DNA of 64,000 nt, taken from contig BOKW01000008.1 in NCBI GenBank assembly GCA_016861185.1, positions 124,001 to 188,000 of the forward strand, written 5' to 3'. Shown piece by piece: positions 43,669-51,682 of the stretch (position 1 is the first letter of the stretch; the number at the start of each line of letters is the position of its first letter). Origin of the DNA: Betaproteobacteria bacterium (GTDB lineage Bacteria > Pseudomonadota > Gammaproteobacteria > Burkholderiales > Burkholderiaceae_F). A model generated the notes under the pieces. It ran no database searches, was not told where the DNA came from, and worked only from the letters and a program-made list of their open reading frames with translations. The position numbers and the translations under genes were made by a program.

Positions 43669-45453
43669 ATGTCCATCGCCATCGAAGCCGAAGCCCACCC
43701 CGACCTGCGCCCGGTCAAGCCGAACGAGCGGCGGCAGGCGTTCGCGCTGCTGTGGCGCGCGGCGCGGCCGGACAAGCGGCAGCTCGTGTGGGCCACGCTG
43801 TGGCTCGCGGCCGCGGGCGGGCTAGAGGCGCTCGGCCCGATCTTCGGCAAGGTCTTCATCGACGAGCACCTGCTGCCGCGCTCGTTCGATCCGTGGGCGA
43901 TCGCGCTGTTGCTCGGCGGGTATCTCGCGTCGGGCTGCGCGGCGAGCGTGCTGCGCTACTTCCAGCTGGTGCGGCTGGCGGGGCTGGCGATGCGCTCGGT
44001 GCGGCGGCTGCGCGAGCGCGTCTACGCGCACGTGCTGCGGCTGCCGATGAGCTTCTTCGACAAGGCGATCACCGGCCAACTCGTCAGCCGCATCACCAAC
44101 GACACCGAGTCGGTCAAACAGCTCTACGTGCAGGTGCTGTTCGAGATCCTGCAGGGGCTGACGGTGCTGCTCGGTGCGATCGTCGCGATGGCCTGGCTCG
44201 ACTGGCGGCTGATGCTGATCGTGCTGACGCTGGTGCCGGCGACGGTGGCGATCGTCTGGGGCTACCAGCGGCTGTCGAGCGCGGCGGTCACGCGCTCGCG
44301 CGAACTGCGCAGCGACATCAACGCGCAGATGGCCGAAAGCATCGCCGGCATGAGCGTGCTGCAGGCCACCGGCGCGGTGCGGCGCTTCGGCCAGCGCTTC
44401 GGCGTCACCAACGACGCGTACTACCGCGCGCGCATGGGCGAGATCCGCGCCAACGCGTGGCTGCTGCGGCCGGCGCTCGATCTGCTGAACGTGCTGCTGA
44501 TCGTCGCGGTGGTCGCCGCGTTCGGCACGCAGCAGTTCGACGCGATCGAGATCGGGCTGCTGTACGCGTTCATCACGTACATCGCGCGCGTGGTCGAGCC
44601 GCTGATCCAGATCACGATGCAGTTCTCGCTGCTGCAGCAGTCGGTGATCGCGGCGGCGCGCGTCAACACGCTGCTCGCCGAAGGCGAGTCCGAACGCGTG
44701 ACGCACGCGCGCCGCATCGCGCGCGGGCGCGTCGAGCTGCGCGACGTGAGCTTCGGCTACGACCCGGACGAGCCGGTGCTGCACGACCTGAGCCTGGAGA
44801 TCCCGGCCGGTTCGTTCGTCGGCATCGTCGGCCACACCGGCAGCGGGAAGTCGACGCTGCTCGCGCTGCTGCTGCGCTTCTACGCGCCGCAGGCCGGGCG
44901 CATCGAAATCGATGGCATTCCGCTCGCGACGATCGGCGACGAGCACTTCCGCGCCGACGTCGGGCTGGTGCCGCAGGAGCCTTTCCTGCTGGCGGCGAGC
45001 GCGCGCGAGAACATCGACATGGGGCGCGGCCTGCCGCACCCGGTGATCGAGGCGGCCGCGCGCGCTGCGCGCGTGCACGAGGTGATCGAGCAACTGCCGC
45101 AGGGCTACGACACGCCGCTCGGCGAGAGCGGCGCGCGGCTGTCGTCGGGGCAGAAGCAGTTGATCGCCGTGGCGCGCGCGCTGGCGGGGCGGCCGCGCGT
45201 GCTGTTCCTCGACGAGGCGACTTCGCGCATCGACAGCGAAACCGAGCAGCTCGTGCAGCAGGCGCTCGCCGAGCTGCGCGGCAAGGTGACGGTGATCGCG
45301 ATCGCGCACCGGCTGTCGACGATCCGCGCCACCGACCGCATCGTCGTGCTGAACCACGGCCGCATCGCCGAGCAGGGCACGCACGACGAGCTGATGGCGA
45401 TCGAAGGCGGCATCTACCAGCGGCTGTACCTGCTGCAGCAGATCGGGGAGTAG
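43669..45453 (+). CDS. mdlB: Heterodimeric ABC exporter subunit MdlB-like
   Basis: The 594-residue half-transporter has six membrane helices (residues ~30-320) and a nucleotide-binding domain with Walker A 'GHTGSGKST', a slightly altered signature 'LSSGQKQLIAVARAL' and Walker B 'VLFLDEATSRID' with the catalytic Glu. E. coli MdlB shows the same combination, so with MdlA it forms a transporter having one active and one degenerate ATP site. The substrate is unknown; MdlAB-type exporters handle drugs or lipids. The ATG at 43669 is preceded by a short CAATCCG repeat rather than a clear ribosome site. Confidence 0.93.
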   Translation: MSIAIEAEAHPDLRPVKPNERRQAFALLWRAARPDKRQLVWATLWLAAAGGLEALGPIFGKVFIDEHLLPRSFDPWAIALLLGGYLASGCAASVLRYFQLVRLAGLAMRSVRRLRERVYAHVLRLPMSFFDKAITGQLVSRITNDTESVKQLYVQVLFEILQGLTVLLGAIVAMAWLDWRLMLIVLTLVPATVAIVWGYQRLSSAAVTRSRELRSDINAQMAESIAGMSVLQATGAVRRFGQRFGVTNDAYYRARMGEIRANAWLLRPALDLLNVLLIVAVVAAFGTQQFDAIEIGLLYAFITYIARVVEPLIQITMQFSLLQQSVIAAARVNTLLAEGESERVTHARRIARGRVELRDVSFGYDPDEPVLHDLSLEIPAGSFVGIVGHTGSGKSTLLALLLRFYAPQAGRIEIDGIPLATIGDEHFRADVGLVPQEPFLLAASARENIDMGRGLPHPVIEAAARAARVHEVIEQLPQGYDTPLGESGARLSSGQKQLIAVARALAGRPRVLFLDEATSRIDSETEQLVQQALAELRGKVTVIAIAHRLSTIRATDRIVVLNHGRIAEQGTHDELMAIEGGIYQRLYLLQQIGE

Positions 45454-45504
45454 GTCGGCGGCGGTCGGCCGTCCTGCCGGACGGGGTCCGCGAGCCGGGG
45501 CGGG

Positions 45505-45530
45505 CTTGAAGCCGCGCGACCCGCCCCCAT
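45505..45530 (+). promoter_or_regulatory. Sigma-32 (RpoH) promoter of htpG
   Basis: CTTGAA (45505-45510) and CCCCAT (45525-45530, followed by AA) match the heat-shock consensus CTTGAAA and CCCCATNT with a 14-bp spacer. The predicted start of transcription is about 27 nt before the htpG ATG, with GGAGG in between. Confidence 0.75.
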
Positions 45531-45564
45531 AATCGGCGCGCTACGGCCGTACCGGAGGATTTGC

Positions 45565-47472
45565 ATGGGCGCACCCGACACCAAGATCAAGGAGACCCTC
45601 GGCTTCCAGGCCGAGGTGAAGCAGCTTCTTCACCTCGTCACCCATTCGTTGTACTCGAACAAGGAAATCTTCCTGCGCGAGCTGGTGAGCAACGCGTCGG
45701 ACGCGTGCGACAAGCTGCGCTTCGAGGCGATCGCCAAACCCGAGCTGCTCGAAGGCGGCCCCGACTACGCGATCCGGGTGAGCTACGACAAGGCGGCGCG
45801 CACGATCACGGTGTCGGACAACGGCATCGGCATGTCGCGCGACGAGGCGATCCAGCATCTCGGCACGATCGCGAAGAGCGGCACGCGCGAGTTCTTCGCG
45901 CAACTGACCGGCGACCAGCAGAAGGACACGCAACTGATCGGCCAGTTCGGCGTCGGCTTCTATTCGAGCTTCATCGTCGCCGACCGCGTCACGGTGATCT
46001 CGCGCCGCGCGGGGCTGCCCGCGGACCAGGCGGTCAAGTGGGAAAGCGACGGCTCGGGCGAATTCACCGTCGAGCCGGCGGCGCGCGAAGCGCGCGGCAC
46101 CGACGTGATCCTGCACCTGAAGGAGGGCGAGGACGAGCTGCTGTCGAGCTGGAAGCTGCGCTCGATCCTGACCAAGTACTCGGACCACATCGCCACGCCG
46201 ATCCGGATGAAGAAGGAGGAGTGGGACAAGGACAAGAACGACTACGTCGTCAAGGACGAGGAGGAGACCGTCAACCAGGCGAGCGCGCTGTGGACGCGCA
46301 CCAAGAGCGACATCACCGACGAGCAGTACAAGTCCTTCTACCAGCACGTCGCGCACGACTTCACCGAGCCGCTGGCGTGGACGCACAACCGCGTCGAAGG
46401 CAAGACCGAATACATCCAGCTTCTGTACATCCCGTCGCACGCACCGTTCGACATCTGGGATCGCAACCAGCGGCACGGCGTCAAGCTGTACGTGCGGCGC
46501 GTGTTCATCATGGACGACGCCGAGCAGCTTCTGCCGCCGTACCTGCGCTTCGTGCGCGGCGTGGTCGACTCGAGCGACCTGCCGCTGAACGTCAGCCGCG
46601 AGATCCTGCAGGAGTCGCGCGACGTCAAGGCGATCCGCGAGGGCTGCACCAAGCGCGTGCTGTCGCTGCTCGAAGACCTAGCCGAAAACCGCAAGGACGA
46701 CTACGCGAAGTTCTGGTCCGAGTTCGGCCAGGTGCTGAAGGAAGGGGTGGGCGACGATCCGGCCAACCGCGAGCGCATCGCCAGGCTGCTGCGCTTCGCA
46801 TCGACGACGAGCGAAGGCGCGCAAAGCGTGTCGCTCGGCGACTACGTCGCGCGGATGAAGCCCGGCCAGAAGTCGATCTACTACCTGACCGCCGACACGC
46901 TGGAGGCGGCGAAGTCCAGCCCGCACCTGGAGATCTTCCGCAAGAAGGGCGTCGAGGTGCTGCTGCTGACCGATCGCGTCGACGAATGGATGCTCACCTT
47001 CCTGCACGAGTTCGACGGCAAGCCGCTGGCGTCGGTCGCGAAAGGCGACCTCGACCTCGGCGAGCTAGCCGACGCGCAGGAGAAGGAGGAGCAGCAGAAG
47101 GTCGCCGACGAATACAAGGAGCTCGTCGGCAAGGTGAAGTCCGCGCTCGGCGAGCGCGTGCAGGACGTGCGCGTGACGCTGCGGCTGACCGACTCGCCGG
47201 CGTGCATCGTCGTCGATCGCGACGCGATGAGTGCGCATCTGGCGCGGCTGTTGAAAGCGGCTGGACAGAAGGCGCCGGCGTCGAAGCCGATCCTCGAGCT
47301 GAACCCGCACCATCCGCTGGTGCAGCGGCTCAAGTACGAGGAAGCGAAGCTCGCCGACTGGGCCGCGCTGCTGCTCGACCAGGCGGTCCTCGCCGAAGGC
47401 GGCCAGCTCGACGATCCGGCCGGCTTCGTCAGGCGGCTGAACCAGATGCTGCTGGATGCCGCGGCGAAGTAG
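45565..47472 (+). CDS. htpG: Chaperone HtpG (bacterial Hsp90)
   Basis: The 635-residue protein matches HtpG (E. coli 624). It is an ATP-dependent homodimeric chaperone of the cytosol. It has the GHKL ATP-binding domain ('[42 protein letters not shown]', '[27 protein letters not shown]', '[17 protein letters not shown]'), the middle-domain '[19 protein letters not shown]' with the catalytic Arg loop, and a C-terminal dimerisation domain. There is no MEEVD tail, as in all bacterial forms. A sigma-32 promoter lies upstream. The MUG-like glycosylase gene overlaps its last 17 bases. Confidence 0.98.
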   Translation: MGAPDTKIKETLGFQAEVKQLLHLVTHSLYSNKEIFLRELVSNASDACDKLRFEAIAKPELLEGGPDYAIRVSYDKAARTITVSDNGIGMSRDEAIQHLGTIAKSGTREFFAQLTGDQQKDTQLIGQFGVGFYSSFIVADRVTVISRRAGLPADQAVKWESDGSGEFTVEPAAREARGTDVILHLKEGEDELLSSWKLRSILTKYSDHIATPIRMKKEEWDKDKNDYVVKDEEETVNQASALWTRTKSDITDEQYKSFYQHVAHDFTEPLAWTHNRVEGKTEYIQLLYIPSHAPFDIWDRNQRHGVKLYVRRVFIMDDAEQLLPPYLRFVRGVVDSSDLPLNVSREILQESRDVKAIREGCTKRVLSLLEDLAENRKDDYAKFWSEFGQVLKEGVGDDPANRERIARLLRFASTTSEGAQSVSLGDYVARMKPGQKSIYYLTADTLEAAKSSPHLEIFRKKGVEVLLLTDRVDEWMLTFLHEFDGKPLASVAKGDLDLGELADAQEKEEQQKVADEYKELVGKVKSALGERVQDVRVTLRLTDSPACIVVDRDAMSAHLARLLKAAGQKAPASKPILELNPHHPLVQRLKYEEAKLADWAALLLDQAVLAEGGQLDDPAGFVRRLNQMLLDAAAK

Positions 47473-47977
47473 CCCGGCGCGCGGCGGGCGTCTCAGAGGC
47501 TTTCCGCCGGTCATCGACGAACGCGTCGAAACGCTGATCCTCGGCAGCTTTCCGAGCGAAGCGTCGCTCGCCGCCGGGCAGTACTACGCGCATCCGCGCA
47601 ACCAGTTCTGGACGATCCTCGGACGCGTGCTCGGCGAGCCGCTCGCCGAGCTGCCCTACGAGGCGCGGCTGGCGCGCGTGCTGGCGCACCGGGTCGGCAT
47701 CTGGGACGTGCTCGGCGCCTGCGAGCGCGAAGGCAGCCTCGACGCGTCGATCCGCAATCACGAACCGAACGACTTCGCGCTGCTGCATCGCCTGGCGCCG
47801 AAGCTCGAGCGCGTGATCTTCAACGGGCAGACGGCCGGCCGCTACGAACCGGTGTTCCGGCGGGCCGGCTTCGCCACGGCGGTCGTGCCATCGACGAGCC
47901 CGGCGCACGCCGGCCGGACGCTGGCGCAGAAGCTCGCGCTGTGGCGGCGCGCGCTCGCAGCCGCCCGGCGGTGTTGA
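47456..47977 (+). CDS. DNA-deoxyinosine glycosylase / MUG-like uracil-DNA glycosylase family protein
   Basis: The 173-residue protein belongs to the uracil-DNA glycosylase superfamily, Hug/MUG-like branch: '[34 protein letters not shown]' (first motif) and '[13 protein letters not shown] ... [21 protein letters not shown]' (second motif, Ser/His region). Family members remove hypoxanthine (deoxyinosine) or uracil from DNA. The ATG at 47456 lies inside the htpG 3' end; family homology begins at '[22 protein letters not shown]', consistent with this start. The overlap suggests read-through expression with htpG. Confidence 0.85.
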   Translation: MPRRSSPARGGRLRGFPPVIDERVETLILGSFPSEASLAAGQYYAHPRNQFWTILGRVLGEPLAELPYEARLARVLAHRVGIWDVLGACEREGSLDASIRNHEPNDFALLHRLAPKLERVIFNGQTAGRYEPVFRRAGFATAVVPSTSPAHAGRTLAQKLALWRRALAAARRC

Positions 47978-48165
47978 AGCGAAGCCGCCGGGGGCTGTCG
48001 TCCCGGACCCGGTCGGTCCGGCATTACCTGCCTTTCTCGGCCGAATTCGACTGATCGGTCGTTTTGCCTCGCCGGAACACGTAACTTGGGACGTTCCGCT
48101 GGCGACCGAGTGGGGCACAATCGGTCCGGGAGGGCCATTCGGGCTCTCCGCCTCGGGCTCGCACG

Positions 48166-50676
48166 ATGAGCAACGAAAACAGGACGTTGCTGGACGCCGC
48201 CGTCGCGCCGGGCACCCCCGTGTCGCGGCGCCCCGGTGCGCGCCGTCTGCTCGAGGACTGCTGGACGTCGATCCGCAACGCCGTCGAGCCGCGCATCACC
48301 GACGTGCTGCTGGAAGCGCTCGGTCCGATCGCGCGTTCGGAGAACGAGGACGTCGCCAAACCCGCCAAGCTCGCGCTGTCGCGCGATCGTGCTTTCGTGC
48401 AGGCGTACTCGGATGCGCTGCAGACCGAGTTTAGGGCTGCGGTGGCCGACTTCGTCGCGCACCGGCTCGCCGAGACGAAGGCGCCCGAGCGCAAGTCGCT
48501 GAGCCTGATCGACTACGGCGACATGGAGTTCTCGACGCTGATCGAGAGCTCCGCCGCGCGGATCCGCAATGCCGTCGACGACGAATACACGAGCGTCAAG
48601 CTGCGCGTGGCGAACCTCGTGCGCGAGCCCGACCTGCGCGACGGCGACCATCCGTTCCGCCCGGGCATGTTCCTGCGCGCCGCGCACCAGGCGCTCGACA
48701 AGGTCGGCGTGCCCAAGGAAGACCTGCTGCGGCTAACCCATTGCTTCGATGCGCCGCTGATCGCCCCCGTGCGCGCGGCGTATGCGGCGGTCGATCACCA
48801 CCTCGCGTCGCAGGGCGTCAGCGCCGAGCTGGCGCGCACGACGATCACGCGCAATACCGTGATGGGGCGCAACACGGTGATGGGCCGCAACTCGCTGCTC
48901 GGCGTGCCGACCAACACCGGGCTCGGCGCGCCCTTGACCGGCGGCGGCGTGCACTTCGCGGGCGGCCTGAGCGCCGAGCAGGTGCTGCAGGGCCTGTACC
49001 AGCGGATGCAGCTTCTGCCGTCGGCGGGCTACCCCGGGCCGGGCGTGATCGGCGACCCGCGCCAGGCCGCGCCCGGCCATTACACGCCCGCGCCGACGCT
49101 CGGCGGAACGTCGGCGTTGCGCGCGATGCAGGCGCTGCAGGGCATGCCGACGATGCAGGGCGTACCGACCATGCCGGGGGGCGGCTTCGGTCTGCCTCCG
49201 CTGCCGACCGCGGCGATGGCGGGCGGCGCGGCCGGTGGCGGCGCCGCCGTGCTGATCGAGCCCGGCCTGCTGGCGGCCCTGAACGAGATCCAGAAGCTCG
49301 GCGCAATCGCGATGTCGGCCGTGCAGATGGGACGCCCCGCGCCCGACGCCGCGATCAACGTCGCGGAACTGCGCGGCAAGCTCACCGAAACCGCGACCAA
49401 GCAGGTCGACAAGCTGACGATCGAGATCGTGGGTCTGCTGTTCGACCGCATCAACCAGGACAAGCACGTCCCGGAGGAAATCAAGCACCTGATCCAGCGG
49501 CTGCAGTTCCCGCTGATCAAGGTCGCGCTGACCGATCCGGAGCTGTTCGTTTCGCCGCAGCATCCCGCGCGGCTGCTGCTCGACCGGATCGCCAGCACGT
49601 CGATCGGCTGGACCAGCGCGGGCGAGGACAACCAGCGCTACCTCGCCGAGGTCCAGAAGGTCGTGCACGCGGTGCTCGCCGCGACCGAAGACGGGCTCGG
49701 CGCGTTCGAGAAGTCGCTCGCCGCCTTCGAGCAGTACCTGGCGGAAGAGAAGACGCGCGACGACGATCCGGTCGCGCGCGCCAAGCGTGCGCTCGCCGAG
49801 GCCGAGTCGCGCGAGGTGATGGCGATCAACGCGACGATCCAGGTCCGCAGCGCCTTCGACGGCGTGCAGATCGAGTCGTACCTGCGCGACTTCCTGCTCG
49901 AAACCTGGGTGCGCGTGCTGGTGGCGGCGTCGCTGCGCGAAAAGGACAAGCCCGGGCAGGTGCAGCGCTACCTGCGCATCGTGCCCGACCTCGTGTGGAG
50001 CGTGCAGCCGAAGATCAACCCGGACGACCGCAAGCGCCTGGTCAGCGTGATCCCGCCGGTGCTGGCCGCGCTGCGCGAAGGCGTGCTGCTGATCGACTGG
50101 CCGCAAGCGAAGATGCAGGAGTTCTTCTCGAAGTTGATGAACTCGCACGCGCTGGCGGTGAAGGCGCTGGAACTCGCCCACGGCAGCCCGGGGGCGGGCT
50201 TCGAGCCGAGCACGCTGAGCATCAAGCTCGACGGCATCCGCTTCGACGCCGAGCCGCCGGCGCAGGACGGCGCCGCTCCGCTGCACGTGTCCGACGACGT
50301 CGTGCGCCACGTGATCGCCGAGGAGCATGTGCCGGTGAATCACCTGACGCTGCCGCCCGAAGCCGCGGCCGCCGCGGCCGGCCCGGACGATGCGCAGGTC
50401 GACCAGATCATCGCGCGCTGGAAGCGCGGCGACTGGTTCAACCTGCGCGTCGGCGACGTGACCGAACGCGTGCGGCTGCGCTGGATCAGCCCGCGCAAGA
50501 CGCTGTACCTGTTCACGCCGGCGGACGGCAAGCAGGCGCATTCGCTGTCGCCCGATACGCTGCGCGGTTACCTGCGCACCGGCCGCATGCAGCCGGTCGA
50601 ATCGGTGCCGCTGTTCGAGCGCGCCGTGCATGCGGTGATGCAGGATCTGCAGGGGGCCGCGGTCGGTGCCCATTGA
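48166..50676 (+). CDS. DUF1631 family protein (first copy)
   Basis: The 836-residue protein matches DUF1631 across its length: helical N-terminal region 'RRLLEDCWTSIRNAVEPRITDVLLEALG', core '...LTIEIVGLLFDRINQDKHVPEEIKHLIQRLQFPLIKVALTDPELFVSPQHPARLLLDRIASTSIGW', and a C-terminal PilZ-like beta-barrel 'GDWFNLRVGDVTERVRLRWISPRKTLYLFTPADGKQAHSLSPDTLRGYL'. It is predicted cytosolic. A Met/Gly/Pro-rich linker (about residues 225-345) contains a 6-residue repeat RNTVMG, RNTVMG, RNSLLG (48850-48903). Its function is not known. Automatic names such as thymidine phosphorylase are unfounded. It is paralogous to the gene at 51683. Confidence 0.85.
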   Translation: MSNENRTLLDAAVAPGTPVSRRPGARRLLEDCWTSIRNAVEPRITDVLLEALGPIARSENEDVAKPAKLALSRDRAFVQAYSDALQTEFRAAVADFVAHRLAETKAPERKSLSLIDYGDMEFSTLIESSAARIRNAVDDEYTSVKLRVANLVREPDLRDGDHPFRPGMFLRAAHQALDKVGVPKEDLLRLTHCFDAPLIAPVRAAYAAVDHHLASQGVSAELARTTITRNTVMGRNTVMGRNSLLGVPTNTGLGAPLTGGGVHFAGGLSAEQVLQGLYQRMQLLPSAGYPGPGVIGDPRQAAPGHYTPAPTLGGTSALRAMQALQGMPTMQGVPTMPGGGFGLPPLPTAAMAGGAAGGGAAVLIEPGLLAALNEIQKLGAIAMSAVQMGRPAPDAAINVAELRGKLTETATKQVDKLTIEIVGLLFDRINQDKHVPEEIKHLIQRLQFPLIKVALTDPELFVSPQHPARLLLDRIASTSIGWTSAGEDNQRYLAEVQKVVHAVLAATEDGLGAFEKSLAAFEQYLAEEKTRDDDPVARAKRALAEAESREVMAINATIQVRSAFDGVQIESYLRDFLLETWVRVLVAASLREKDKPGQVQRYLRIVPDLVWSVQPKINPDDRKRLVSVIPPVLAALREGVLLIDWPQAKMQEFFSKLMNSHALAVKALELAHGSPGAGFEPSTLSIKLDGIRFDAEPPAQDGAAPLHVSDDVVRHVIAEEHVPVNHLTLPPEAAAAAAGPDDAQVDQIIARWKRGDWFNLRVGDVTERVRLRWISPRKTLYLFTPADGKQAHSLSPDTLRGYLRTGRMQPVESVPLFERAVHAVMQDLQGAAVGAH

Positions 50677-50727
50677 AGTCGCGGAGGTCGCCGCCGCTTC
50701 ACCCTGCGCGACTGCCTCGTACTCCGC

Positions 50728-51516
50728 GTGAAGCAGCGTCGCACCGCAGCCGCGCCGCGCGGCCACAAGGCCGTCGCGCCGCATATCACGCTGTCGGAAT
50801 CCGACGGCGTGCGCTACCTGCACTTCGGCACCGAGTGGGTGCAAGGCGCGATGCGGATCGCGCGCCCGTATGCGCTCGAGCTGGAATACCAGCAGCAGAT
50901 GATGGCGCCGTTGCTGTTCCTGCCGCAGCCGCGCCGCATCGTTCAGCTCGGCCTGGGGGCGGGCGCCCTGGCGAAGTTCTGCCACCGCGAACTGCCCGAG
51001 GCCGAAATCACGGTCGCGGAAATCAGCGACGCGGTCGTCGAGACGGCGCGGCGCTGGTTCAAGCTGCCGCCCGACGATGCGCGGCTGGCCGTCGATCTGG
51101 CCGATGCCCGCGAGTTCATCGCGCATCCGCGCCGGCGCCGCTGCGCCGACTGGCTGCAGGTCGATCTGTACGACGCGCAGGCGCGCGGCCCGGTCTACGA
51201 CGACGTCGACTTCTATGCCGCCTGCCGCCGCGCGCTGACCGGGCCCGGCGTGGCGGCGTTCAACCTGTTCGGTCGCAGCTTCGGGCCGAGTTTCGACGCG
51301 ATCGCCCGCGCGTTCGACGACCGCGCGCTGGTGCTGCCGGAAGCGGACGCCGGCAACCGCATCGTGCTGGGCTTCGCCGGACCGCCGCTCACGGTCGCGT
51401 ATGCCGAGCTCTACGAGGCGGCGCGGGCGATCGAAGCGCGCCATCGGCTGCCGGCGCGCAAGTGGGTGTCCGGCCTGCGCGCGGAAAACGGCCACGGCGA
51501 TCGCTTGGAAATCTGA
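50728..51516 (+). CDS. Spermidine synthase-like protein
   Basis: The 262-residue protein has the polyamine-synthase/SAM-binding fold: 'LELEYQQQMMAPLLFLPQPRRIVQLGLGAGALAKFCHRELPEAEITVAEISDAVVETARRWFKLP', followed by 'LAVDLADAREFI' and 'ADWLQVDLYDAQ'. The glycine-rich 'GLGAGAL' and the acidic end 'VAEIS' are in place. The catalytic Asp of the SpeE gate loop is not obvious, so activity as a true spermidine synthase is doubtful. The start is a GTG. It is embedded between two DUF1631 genes on the same strand. Confidence 0.78.
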   Translation: MKQRRTAAAPRGHKAVAPHITLSESDGVRYLHFGTEWVQGAMRIARPYALELEYQQQMMAPLLFLPQPRRIVQLGLGAGALAKFCHRELPEAEITVAEISDAVVETARRWFKLPPDDARLAVDLADAREFIAHPRRRRCADWLQVDLYDAQARGPVYDDVDFYAACRRALTGPGVAAFNLFGRSFGPSFDAIARAFDDRALVLPEADAGNRIVLGFAGPPLTVAYAELYEAARAIEARHRLPARKWVSGLRAENGHGDRLEI

Positions 51517-51682
51517 GGCCGTGGCCGTACAGACCGGCAACCGGATCGCGGCCTGCGCTCCGATCCTCGGACTTGGTACCGCGGAGGGGTGGATATTCTC
51601 GCTTGACAGGGTTCCGGGGGTGACTAGAGTCCCCGCTGGGGCGCTTCCCGCGCGCCCGCTGCGTCGCTTGCATCCGTAACGC

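Noticed and set aside
48166..50676. Thymidine phosphorylase annotation sometimes given to DUF1631 proteins
   Set aside because: No phosphorylase motif is present. The sequence is DUF1631 with a PilZ-like end.
50728..51516. Naming the gene speE
   Set aside because: The SAM-binding part fits, but the substrate-gate Asp residues of true spermidine synthases are not evident and no speD or speA gene is near.
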